A stretch of DNA of 6,085 bases from an uncultured Prevotella sp. GTDB lineage: Bacteria > Bacteroidota > Bacteroidia > Bacteroidales > Bacteroidaceae. The position numbers were made by a program, and so were the translations under genes. Where the stretch lies: positions 1 to 6,085 of the forward strand of contig URDV01000138.1 in assembly GCA_900546605.1 (NCBI GenBank), written 5' to 3'. The notes beneath the pieces were generated by a model. That model ran no database searches and was not told the origin of the DNA. It was given only the letters and a program-made list of their open reading frames with translations. Each line of letters begins with the position of its first letter. Positions within the stretch are counted from its first letter, which is position 1. Shown here one piece after another: positions 1 to 5,737 of this stretch.

Positions 1-69
1 GGAAAAAGGTAAGCCCCTATTCCATAAAAGTATCGTTATTCACTGATTTACAATGCAATATGAATCCAC

Positions 70-112
70 ACCATTTTTTTAGCGGACACCAATATTCTAA
101 AATAAAAATGGT
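70..112. repeat. A/T-rich inverted repeat in the left intergenic region
   Basis: ACCATTTTT at 70-78 is exactly repeated as its reverse complement AAAAATGGT at 104-112, with a 25-base loop. The stem is 9 bp, seven of them A-T, so a folded hairpin would be weak. It could be a decayed terminator of a gene left of the window, but no coding end is visible in 1-70 to support this. No function is claimed. Apart from this repeat I see nothing recognisable in bases 1-135. Confidence 0.3.
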
Positions 113-135
113 ATAAAAAACATCATAATAGCACA

Positions 136-182
136 CAAAGTACGACAAAGTATCATCAGCATTTGCGCTTGTCGTACCTTTG
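136..182 (+). promoter_or_regulatory. Promoter-like -7 element inside an inverted repeat
   Basis: TACCTTTG at 175-182 fits the Bacteroidetes -7 consensus TAnnTTTG. It sits within the right arm of an inverted repeat: GTACGACAA at 140-148 pairs perfectly with TTGTCGTAC at 169-177. The match extends outward to CAAAG (136-140) against CTTTG (178-182), allowing one extra base on the right side. The left arm also holds a direct repeat, CAAAGTA at 136-142 and again at 146-152. A -33 TTTG at the expected 19-21 base spacing is missing; the only upstream TTTG (162-165) is just 9 bases away. This could be an activator-dependent promoter with an operator, or a repeat that merely resembles one. A transcript from here would start near 188-190, just before the small ORF at 205. 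Confidence 0.4.
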
Positions 183-204
183 CATAAGAAAAGTTGAGAA
201 CATT

Positions 205-243
205 ATGAACCGAACAAAACCCGAAGAAATCCCGAAGATATGA
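205..243 (+). CDS. Possible 12-residue leader peptide (MNRTKPEEIPKI)
   Basis: An ATG at 205 opens a 12-codon frame ending in TGA at 241-243. Its peptide would be MNRTKPEEIPKI, which I do not recognise. The only support is position: it begins about 22 bases after the TACCTTTG element at 175-182, the right distance for the first ORF on a transcript from that site. There is no run of a single amino acid, as an attenuator peptide would have, and no clear ribosome binding site beyond an A-rich leader. The next ATG downstream (256) stops after two codons. It may equally be non-coding. Confidence 0.18.
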   Translation: MNRTKPEEIPKI

Positions 244-278
244 GCAGAGCAAAAGATGGCATAAGAAGTCTTGAAAAA

Positions 279-310
279 CAGGTTAACGGGTTAACGAGTT
301 AACGGGTAAG
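279..310 (-). repeat. Short inverted block of the 8-base repeat (ACCYGTYA family)
   Basis: Read on the minus strand, this block is a partial ACCTG, then units ACCCGTTA, ACTCGTTA, ACCCGTTA and a trailing CTT. These are the same units as in the longer array at 368-528, but in opposite orientation. On the + strand the unit junctions form the palindrome GTTAAC at 282, 290 and 298. The two blocks are 57 bases apart, so single-stranded DNA or RNA across them could fold into a hairpin of varying register. It is best described as the short arm of one inverted repeat structure. Confidence 0.8.
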
Positions 311-367
311 TATGTTATGCGCCACCTTTTATGTCAAAGTATGAATGGCGTAAAGCCAAAAAACTTG

Positions 368-528
368 ACAAACTTACCTGTCACCCCGTCAACCTGTCAA
401 CTAACTTACCCGTTAACCTGTTAACCAAAAATACCTGTCACCCCGTCACCCCGTTAACTAACTTACCTGTCAACCCGTTAACCTGTCAACCCGTTAACCA
501 ACTTACCCGTTAACAAACTTACCCGTTA
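368..528 (+). repeat. Tandem array of 8-base units, consensus ACCYGTYA
   Basis: From ACAAACTT at 368-375 the sequence reads as successive 8-base units to 528: 20 units with one 9-base interruption at 424-432. Most units are ACCTGTCA, ACCCGTTA, ACCTGTTA or CCCCGTCA. A second class, AC(T/C/A)AACTT, occurs at 368, 400, 457, 497 and 513. Junctions of GTTA with AC create GTTAAC six times and junctions of GTCA with AC create GTCAAC four times. Because 8 is not a multiple of 3, three units encode 8 residues, so a frame at 331-513 translates to an apparent protein repeat (PVN, LTC, LTN). I regard that frame as a by-product of the DNA repeat. From memory, similar L-V-N-L-S-T-C-Q-type hypothetical proteins are common in Bacteroides and Prevotella annotations. 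The array lies outside genes and ends about 47 bases before the promoter at 575. Confidence 0.9.
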
Positions 529-574
529 GCAATACTCTGCCCATCTTATTGTCACAAAAAAATAACACACATTA

Positions 575-606
575 TTTGCCCGACTTATATTAAATATGTA
601 CTTTTG
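575..606 (+). promoter_or_regulatory. Bacteroidetes-type promoter for the thioesterase operon
   Basis: TTTG at 575-578 is followed after exactly 20 bases by TACTTTTG at 599-606. Together they match the primary sigma factor consensus of Bacteroidetes, TTTG-N19-21-TAnnTTTG. Transcription would start at about 611-614, giving a leader of roughly 80 bases before the ATG at 695. The first bases of that leader carry the AAGTAGGTATTCA motif that recurs elsewhere in the window. Confidence 0.8.
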
Positions 607-610
607 CCTA

Positions 611-633
611 TATAAGTAGGTATTCAAAATTGT
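611..633 (+). repeat. Dispersed intergenic motif, copy 1 (TATAAGTAGGTRTTCAWAATTRT)
   Basis: This 23-base segment matches 3208-3230 at 20 of 23 positions, differing at three single bases. The core AAGTAGGTRTT also occurs on the opposite strand at 5282-5292. Here it falls at the predicted transcript start, just behind the -7 element at 599-606. It could be a protein or RNA-binding site in the leader or a leftover of a dispersed repeat; the sequence does not decide. Confidence 0.5.
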
Positions 634-694
634 TTTACGTGCTATTTACATGCCTCAATAATATTGGCGCCTATTTAACCTAATAAATTAGCTT

Positions 695-1432
695 ATGCAG
701 AAATGGAGTAAATATGACTATAGCGTAGAACCATTCACCGAGGACTATTGCGGTAATTTGGCTTGGGGCAACTTAGGCAACCTTATTTTGCGTTGCGCCT
801 CACTCCACGCAGGTGAGCATGGTTTTGGCTACCCTCAAATGATCAAGTTGCATCATGCATGGGTGTTGTCACGCCTTGTTATTGAAATGGACGAGATGCC
901 TCACACAGGTGATAGCTTTAGCATCAAAACATGGGTTGATCGTCTTTATCGCCAATTTACTGATCGGCACTTTAGCGTGTTACGTGCTGATGGCACAGCT
1001 TATGGACATGCCACAAGCATTTGGGCATTGATTGACACAACCACACGTATGCCAGCTGATTTAGAAAAACTGCCCAATGGTGGATTTAGCTCAGTACTTA
1101 TGCCCGAATGCACATCACCCATAGCACCTATGGGACGCATCCGCATGAAAACTCCTACCTTGGTGTATTCACATCGGGCCGCTTATTCCGACCTCGACAT
1201 TAATGGGCATGTCAACTCCATACGCTACATAGAATTACTGCTTAACTACTTTAATGCTGACGAACTAAAAAATCGCCCTGCACACCGCATCGAAATGGCT
1301 TACTGCTTAGAAGCATACTGCGGCGATATGCTCGACATATATCATGAGGTAGACGCAAAAGATGCTAATCGCCACTTGTTCGAGATTCGTGTAGGCGAAA
1401 AAATTATAGTAAAAGGAACCATAAAATTCTGA
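695..1432 (+). CDS. Acyl-ACP thioesterase (FatA/FatB family, PF01643-like)
   Basis: The enzyme hydrolyses the thioester of fatty acyl-ACP in the cytoplasm, releasing free fatty acid from fatty acid synthesis. The 245-residue protein has the usual double hot-dog layout. The N-terminal half carries the conserved AWVLSR (55-60) and KTWVDRLYRQF (78-88) segments. The C-terminal half starts near 158 and contains DLDINGHVN (166-174). The catalytic pattern known from plant enzymes, Asn-x-His followed 36 residues later by Cys, is complete: Asn170, His172 and Cys209 within YCGD. Length fits bacterial members, which lack the plant transit peptide. ATG 695 is the first start after the promoter at 575-606, behind an A/T-rich leader without Shine-Dalgarno sequence. 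The secreted protein gene begins 5 bases after the stop, so the two are probably cotranscribed. Chain-length preference cannot be read from the sequence. Confidence 0.92.
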   Translation: MQKWSKYDYSVEPFTEDYCGNLAWGNLGNLILRCASLHAGEHGFGYPQMIKLHHAWVLSRLVIEMDEMPHTGDSFSIKTWVDRLYRQFTDRHFSVLRADGTAYGHATSIWALIDTTTRMPADLEKLPNGGFSSVLMPECTSPIAPMGRIRMKTPTLVYSHRAAYSDLDINGHVNSIRYIELLLNYFNADELKNRPAHRIEMAYCLEAYCGDMLDIYHEVDAKDANRHLFEIRVGEKIIVKGTIKF

Positions 1433-1437
1433 CAACT

Positions 1438-1878
1438 ATGAAAAGGGCTTTATTGTTATGCGCACTATTAGCTCCGTTGAGTTTGTGCGCCATGGTTAAC
1501 AAAAAAGTAAACCACCAACTAAGTGGTGTTTGGCAACAAGTACAAATCTCGCCTACTGATAAACATGTTATGCACTTGCCTGTGTGGAAAGTGTTGCAAA
1601 ATGATGGCACCTTCTTCATCTTCTTGATTACCGACAAATCAGGACAAAGCATTATTGCACACGAAGGACATTACAATGTCACCTCCGACTCTACCGTAGT
1701 AGAACACGTTACAGGTTCCGTCATCAACTCTGCCTTTGTGGGACTTAGCAACAACATAACCTATAGCTTTGTAGGTAAAGACAAAATAAACATTACCTAT
1801 CAACTACCAGGTGCTGCTAATAGTACTACCGAAAGCTGGGTGCGTGTTAAGTTAGAGTATCCACACCTTAAAAAGTAA
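1438..1878 (+). CDS. Secreted DUF4488-like protein
   Basis: This 146-residue protein starts with a signal peptide: MKR, a hydrophobic stretch at about 4-17, and a likely signal peptidase I site after LCA (16-18). A cysteine at 17 is preceded by LSL, which fits a lipobox poorly because the -1 residue is Leu, so a lipoprotein is possible but not supported. The mature part shows features I associate with DUF4488: LSGVWQ at 28-33, WKVLQNDGTFF at 50-60, GHYNVTSDS at 77-85 and a final ESWVRV at 132-137. The family is a small lipocalin-like beta-barrel of the Bacteroidetes envelope with no known activity. The ATG lies 5 bases after the thioesterase stop, indicating one operon and no promoter of its own. 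Assignment to the exact family is from remembered motifs; the exported barrel character is firmer than the name. Confidence 0.7.
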   Translation: MKRALLLCALLAPLSLCAMVNKKVNHQLSGVWQQVQISPTDKHVMHLPVWKVLQNDGTFFIFLITDKSGQSIIAHEGHYNVTSDSTVVEHVTGSVINSAFVGLSNNITYSFVGKDKINITYQLPGAANSTTESWVRVKLEYPHLKK

Positions 1879-1915
1879 TGGGTGAGAGATAATAGTTCCT
1901 CATTAAAGGGTGGTC

Positions 1916-1955
1916 CTAACTATCTGATAGTTAGAATATTAAAATCAGAATTTTT
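1916..1955 (+). terminator. Overlapping hairpins before a T-tract, possible terminator
   Basis: CTAACTATC (1916-1924) and GATAGTTAG (1926-1934) form a perfect 19-base palindrome, most likely an 8-bp stem with a CTG loop. A second, mutually exclusive stem pairs TCTGAT (1923-1928) with ATCAGA (1944-1949) and is followed directly by ATTTTT (1950-1955). Both stems are A/T-rich and the second has a 15-base loop, so termination would be moderate at best. The position, 38-77 bases after the stop of the secreted protein gene, suits an operon end. The remainder of 1879-2018 shows no TAnnTTTG promoter for the next gene. Confidence 0.4.
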
Positions 1956-2018
1956 AGAGCCCCCTAAATTAAAATCCTAATTATAAACTAAAAAGAATAT
2001 ACACTATAATATATATAA

Positions 2019-3212
2019 ATGGGAAAAGTATTGATTATCGGTGCTGGTGGCGTTGCCACAGTTGCCGCTCACAAAGTAGCTAAGAATACTGACGTATTCA
2101 GCGAAATAATGATTGCAAGCCGCACAAAGTCAAAGTGCGATGCCATAGTTAAAGCCATCGGTCGCGATGACATCAAAACTGCACAAGTTGATGCCGATAG
2201 CGTAGAGCAATTGGTTGCCTTATTTAATGAGTTTAAGCCCGACTTGGTGATGAACCTTGCCTTGCCTTATCAAGACCTTACCATCATGGAGGCATGTTTG
2301 CAATGTGGTTGCTCATACCTTGACACGGCTAACTATGAACCTAAAGATGAAGCTCACTTTGAGTACTCATGGCAATGGGCCTATAAAGACCGTTTTGAAA
2401 AGGCTGGCTTAACTGCCATTTTGGGTTGTGGCTTTGACCCTGGTGTAACAAGCATTTACACAGCCTATGCTGCCAAACATCATTTTGACGAAATTCAGTA
2501 TCTTGACATTGTCGACTGCAATGCAGGTAATCACCACAAAGCCTTTGCCACCAATTTCAATCCCGAAATCAACATTCGTGAAATTACACAGAAGGGACTT
2601 TATTGGGAAGATGGTCGTTGGGTTGAAACCGAGCCTCTTGAAATTCACAAGCCACTCACCTACCCCAACATTGGTCCTAAAGAGAGCTACTTGCTCCATC
2701 ATGAAGAAATTGAGAGTCTTGTCAAGAACTACCCCACCATTAAGCGTGCCCGTTTTTGGATGACATTTGGTCAAGAATATCTCACACATTTGCGTGTTAT
2801 ACAAAACATTGGCATGGACTCTATCAAGCCTATTATGTATCAGGGCATGGAGATTGTTCCATTGCAATTTCTTAAGGCCGTATTGCCTAACCCGCAAGAC
2901 TTGGGCGAGAACTACGAAGGCGAAACAAGCATTGGTTGTCGCATTCGTGGCTTAAAGGATGGTAAGGAACACACTTACTACGTTTATAACAACTGCTCAC
3001 ACCAAGCTGCCTACAATGAAACGGGCATGCAAGGCGTAAGCTACACCACGGGAGTACCTGCTTGCATTGGTGCTCGCATGTTTATGCTCGGTTTGTGGAA
3101 AAAGCCAGGTGTGTTTAATGTAGAGGAGTTTGATCCCGACCCATTCATGGACGAGCTCAATAAGCAAGGTCTGCCTTGGCACGAGGTATTTGATGGTGAC
3201 CTTGAATTATAA
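2019..3212 (+). CDS. Saccharopine dehydrogenase family protein, likely carboxy(nor)spermidine dehydrogenase
   Basis: The likely reaction is NADPH-dependent condensation of putrescine (or diaminopropane) with aspartate semialdehyde to carboxyspermidine (or carboxynorspermidine), the first step of the decarboxylase-dependent spermidine route found in Bacteroidetes, Vibrio and Campylobacter. The 397-residue protein opens with a Rossmann fold: GAGGVA at 8-13 and an Arg-containing ASRT (33-36) after the second strand, a place that often sets NADP preference. Family segments follow: YLDTANYEP (100-108), GCGFDPGVTS (136-145), DCNAGNH (166-172) and GVPACIGARM (345-354). Full length is about 400, as usual, and nothing appears truncated. 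Lysine-pathway saccharopine dehydrogenase is a less likely reading. The partner decarboxylase nspC is not in the window. ATG 2019 immediately precedes the Rossmann strand, so the start is firm. It is followed by a strong terminator and is probably a single-gene unit. Confidence 0.85.
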   Translation: MGKVLIIGAGGVATVAAHKVAKNTDVFSEIMIASRTKSKCDAIVKAIGRDDIKTAQVDADSVEQLVALFNEFKPDLVMNLALPYQDLTIMEACLQCGCSYLDTANYEPKDEAHFEYSWQWAYKDRFEKAGLTAILGCGFDPGVTSIYTAYAAKHHFDEIQYLDIVDCNAGNHHKAFATNFNPEINIREITQKGLYWEDGRWVETEPLEIHKPLTYPNIGPKESYLLHHEEIESLVKNYPTIKRARFWMTFGQEYLTHLRVIQNIGMDSIKPIMYQGMEIVPLQFLKAVLPNPQDLGENYEGETSIGCRIRGLKDGKEHTYYVYNNCSHQAAYNETGMQGVSYTTGVPACIGARMFMLGLWKKPGVFNVEEFDPDPFMDELNKQGLPWHEVFDGDLEL

Positions 3213-3230
3213 GTAGGTGTTCATAATTAT
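3208..3230 (+). repeat. Dispersed intergenic motif, copy 2
   Basis: The segment matches copy 1 at 611-633 in 20 of 23 positions. It overlaps the last codon and the TAA stop (3210-3212) of the dehydrogenase gene. The core AAGTAGGTGTT at 3211-3221 is the exact reverse complement of 5282-5292, so this core and that one flank the C10 peptidase gene as an inverted pair. Confidence 0.5.
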
Positions 3231-3244
3231 ACTAAGTAAATAGG

Positions 3245-3297
3245 AGTAAAGTGCTGAATGTTGTGTCATGTGCATCACATTCAGCACTTCTACTTTT
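3245..3297 (+). terminator. Strong intrinsic terminator after the dehydrogenase gene
   Basis: AAGTGCTGAATGT (3249-3261) pairs perfectly with ACATTCAGCACTT (3277-3289) around a 15-base loop. The stem is extended by AGTA (3245-3248) with TACT (3291-3294) after a single bulged C at 3290, giving 17 pairs. Four T follow from 3294. This is the most stable hairpin I see in the window. It sits 33-85 bases after the dehydrogenase stop and ends 23 bases before the peptidase start, so it insulates the two genes. No good promoter is visible between it and the peptidase ATG; TACTTTTC at 3291-3298 is only a partial -7 match. Confidence 0.85.
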
Positions 3298-3319
3298 CAC
3301 CACACACCACCATTATTGC

Positions 3320-5257
3320 ATGAAACAAATTGCTGCCATCATTCTGCTTATTAATAGTCTATTTTTGCCCATTATGGGGCAAAGTAGTTATTTGAGCGAT
3401 AGCATCAAAGCACGACAATTGGCCCAACAATGGTTCAGCACACATGGCTCAAAAGCCTATCTGTTCAACAAGGCTTCGCAAACGATATCAGCCAACAGCC
3501 TCAACATGAAATCCTTTGCGGCAGGATGGCTTTGCACACAAAACGACCAGTTTGTTGTTATTGGCACACAAACACCTTTAGTATTGGGCTACGGCACTAC
3601 ACTTAACAATCAAATGCCTGTAGCGTTACAAACATGGCTGAATACCACACCACGGTCAGTCCATCACTACCCACTTGACGGAACACAATGGCAAGAAGTA
3701 ACACCCCTCCTCACCACCCAACATAGTTTTGGTAGTCCCTATAACGACCTATGTCCCTACTTTACTGACGATGAAGGAAATGTTTCATCATCACGATGTG
3801 TTGCAGGATGCGTAGCCATAGCCATGGAACAAGTGCTCACTTACTATCGACGCACCTATACCCTACAAGACACGCTACACGGATGGTCTACACCTCACTA
3901 CACCATACCCGACATATTACCAGGTTTTAGTGTTGACTCTCGCTTGATAGCTGACAGCTATGATCAAGAGCATGGAACAGCAGAGCAGCGTAATGCCGTG
4001 GCTCGACTCATGTATAGTTTGGGAGTTGCTTCACACATGAACTGGGGACTTAATGCCAGTGGAACTAACACACAGCGACTTATTGAGCCACTAAAGCAAG
4101 CCTTTGGGCTTAAGCACGTGGTTTATCTTGACAGTTACCTTTACGACCCTGTGAGTTATTGGACTTACTTGGCTCAAACCATTATGGCCAAACGCCCCAT
4201 TTATTATGCTGGTGGAGCTATGACAACTGAAGGACATGCCTTTGTGTTAGATGGATTAGATAAAAATGGCTTCTTTCATGTAAACTGGGGATATGGGGGC
4301 AATTATGATGGTTATTTCAGACTCGACATATTGGCTCTTCGCGAACCCGTAGCCGATCGTAACAACAAGGTGGAAAATGGTTTCTTTTGTAACCAAGAGG
4401 CTTTGGTGGTATGCCCCGACGAGGTGACCGACCTTTTACCTCCCGACACACTACATCGCGTAGCTAATGATGTTAGGGTTGACAGCATGTGGACAATTGA
4501 TGAGCCTAGCACAACTTGCCGCAGCCGCATAGCGTTGGCTGTGCGCAACACCACCGAACGCATGCTCACCACCACCTTTGCCCTGTTGCTTAACGAGCCT
4601 ACCGACACAGCCTTGTTTAAACAAGCCGATTGGTTTGCCTACACGGGGTGTACACTTAAAGCGGGCGAAACAGACACACTCATTGTACACACCACATATC
4701 CTAAAAACGGTGAACGCATTATGTCAGTTACTACCGATGGTGAGCAAATGGCTTATCAGCTTAACACATTTATTGGTGAACAAGGCACCACTAACATTTC
4801 ATTCGACGCGCCACAAATAAGTTTTCATGAACCATGTTGTGCCGACATTCAGCTACACTTAAGCAATCCGTTACCTGATCAACGTGCAGCTGCCACCTTC
4901 ATGACCACCTTGGTGGACGATGAAACAGGCATAGATGTGCAAAAAACGCATCGCATCTACTTAAAAGCTGCAGCCGACACTACATTTAATGTAAACTTTA
5001 GGGGGCTTGTTCCTGGACGCGGTTACACCCTTCAGCTACAACGTGTGTGGCCAGTAGTCTACACCACACAGTTTACATTGCCCACAACCGATGGCATTCA
5101 GGTCATAACGACTAATGACAACAAAAATGCAAACCCCACCTATTATAATCTTGACGGGCAATGCTACGGAACGATTCGTCCCACGCAGCCAGGTGTATAT
5201 ATTATGAAAAGAAATCATCACACAAACAAAATCATCATTAGTAGAAGTTCAAAATAA
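3320..5257 (+). CDS. Secreted C10 (streptopain-like) cysteine peptidase
   Basis: This is a papain-fold cysteine protease of the SpeB/interpain family, made as an exported zymogen that degrades extracellular protein. The 645-residue precursor has a signal peptide (MKQ, hydrophobic 4-19, likely cut after IMG at 18-20). A prodomain of about 100 residues, weakly like the Spi/SpeB propeptide, ends near VLGYGTT (88-94). The catalytic domain begins around SPYNDLCP (139-146). Cys164 in CVAGCVA is the nucleophile, His306 in EGHAFVLDG the base, followed by HVNWGYGG (320-327) with Asn322 and Trp323. The remainder, about 370-600, is probably beta-sandwich. The C-terminus (about 610-642: YYNLDGQ, PGVYIMKR, KIIIS) resembles the Prevotella sorting domain, suggesting type IX secretion. 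ATG 3320 is preferred over a GTG 69 bases earlier, because that GTG lies in the terminator stem and would bury the signal peptide. Confidence 0.9.
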   Translation: MKQIAAIILLINSLFLPIMGQSSYLSDSIKARQLAQQWFSTHGSKAYLFNKASQTISANSLNMKSFAAGWLCTQNDQFVVIGTQTPLVLGYGTTLNNQMPVALQTWLNTTPRSVHHYPLDGTQWQEVTPLLTTQHSFGSPYNDLCPYFTDDEGNVSSSRCVAGCVAIAMEQVLTYYRRTYTLQDTLHGWSTPHYTIPDILPGFSVDSRLIADSYDQEHGTAEQRNAVARLMYSLGVASHMNWGLNASGTNTQRLIEPLKQAFGLKHVVYLDSYLYDPVSYWTYLAQTIMAKRPIYYAGGAMTTEGHAFVLDGLDKNGFFHVNWGYGGNYDGYFRLDILALREPVADRNNKVENGFFCNQEALVVCPDEVTDLLPPDTLHRVANDVRVDSMWTIDEPSTTCRSRIALAVRNTTERMLTTTFALLLNEPTDTALFKQADWFAYTGCTLKAGETDTLIVHTTYPKNGERIMSVTTDGEQMAYQLNTFIGEQGTTNISFDAPQISFHEPCCADIQLHLSNPLPDQRAAATFMTTLVDDETGIDVQKTHRIYLKAAADTTFNVNFRGLVPGRGYTLQLQRVWPVVYTTQFTLPTTDGIQVITTNDNKNANPTYYNLDGQCYGTIRPTQPGVYIMKRNHHTNKIIISRSSK

Positions 5258-5281
5258 CCTTTTATGTTGAATGAGTGTTTT

Positions 5282-5292
5282 AACACCTACTT
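5282..5292 (-). repeat. Dispersed intergenic motif core, copy 3 (inverted)
   Basis: AACACCTACTT is the reverse complement of AAGTAGGTGTT at 3211-3221. Only the 11-base core is shared; flanks differ from the two longer copies. It also forms part of a weak 5-bp hairpin, GTGTT (5275-5279) with AACAC (5282-5286). It lies between the peptidase stop and the next ATG at 5311, where I see no full TAnnTTTG promoter. Confidence 0.4.
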
Positions 5293-5310
5293 GCAACAGC
5301 CGCGAATATT

Positions 5311-5718
5311 ATGCTAAAAAAATCGCACATACAAACCTTACTCATTTCGAATACCGAAAATGGTGAGGACATTATCAAAACCGACACCAATGGTGCTTGC
5401 CTTATTGAGGAAACAGGCATCATGCTTCGCTACCCCGAGCAAGAGAATCAAGGCAATGCTACACTTTTGCTCACCGATGGGTTAGCTGACTTAAAGCGTC
5501 ATGGCCACACCCAATCGCGCATGACGTTCATTGAGGGCAAATTGCTGCCTTGCCATTACAACACACCTCATGGCAACATCGACTTAAACATTTATACACA
5601 CCAAGCCTTCTTCACCATCAACGCTGATGGTGGACGCTTTGAAGCACGTTACACCCTATTGGTGGCTGGTAAACAAGTTGCCGACAATGTGCTAACTATA
5701 GAATGGAGTTTTACATAA
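5311..5718 (+). CDS. DUF1934 (YwiB-like) calycin beta-barrel protein
   Basis: The 135-residue protein has no signal peptide or membrane segment and should be cytoplasmic. The pattern fits DUF1934, whose Bacillus member YwiB folds as a calycin-like barrel: alternating strands, LRYPEQ (39-44), LADLKRHG (58-65), MTFIEGK (71-77), the TPHGNIDLNIYTH segment (85-97), RFEARYTLLV (109-118) and a closing NVLTIEW (126-132). Length is typical. The biochemical role of the family is not established. It begins 53 bases after the peptidase stop with only a weak hairpin between, so cotranscription with the peptidase is plausible, and the next gene follows after 19 bases. A small cytoplasmic barrel encoded behind a secreted cysteine protease recalls the staphostatins of Staphylococcus, but there is no sequence evidence for inhibitor function. 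Confidence 0.75.
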   Translation: MLKKSHIQTLLISNTENGEDIIKTDTNGACLIEETGIMLRYPEQENQGNATLLLTDGLADLKRHGHTQSRMTFIEGKLLPCHYNTPHGNIDLNIYTHQAFFTINADGGRFEARYTLLVAGKQVADNVLTIEWSFT

Positions 5719-5737
5719 ATCACAAAAGTAAACTATT

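Noticed and set aside
3..116. Open frame running in from the left edge and ending at TAA 114-116
   Set aside because: It is only 37 codons, has a composition unlike the other genes here (many Lys, Ser, His, Phe) and no recognisable C-terminal domain, so a truncated gene cannot be supported.
331..513. 60-codon frame encoding a repetitive Leu/Thr/Pro/Val/Asn protein
   Set aside because: It is the translation of an 8-base DNA repeat (three units make 8 residues), has no ribosome binding site or domain, and the repeat continues past both the frame's logic and its stop.
368..528. Repeat array considered as CRISPR
   Set aside because: Units are 8 bases and contiguous, with no unique spacers and no cas genes nearby.
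1480..1491. Lipobox at Cys17 of the DUF4488-like protein
   Set aside because: The residue before Cys is Leu, not Gly, Ala or Ser, so lipidation is not supported; a signal peptidase I site after LCA fits better.
2005..2010. TATAAT near the start of the dehydrogenase gene as a sigma-70 -10 box
   Set aside because: The stretch is simply A/T-rich, there is no -35, it is only 8 bases from the ATG, and Bacteroidetes use a different consensus.
2409..2897. 162-codon minus-strand frame inside the dehydrogenase gene
   Set aside because: It is antisense to conserved residues of a well-supported gene, and its translation shows no recognisable domain, promoter or leader.
4312..4690. Two minus-strand frames and nearby plus-strand frame inside the peptidase gene
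   Set aside because: They overlap the beta-sandwich part of the peptidase, overlap one another, and have no start signals; they are typical shadow frames.
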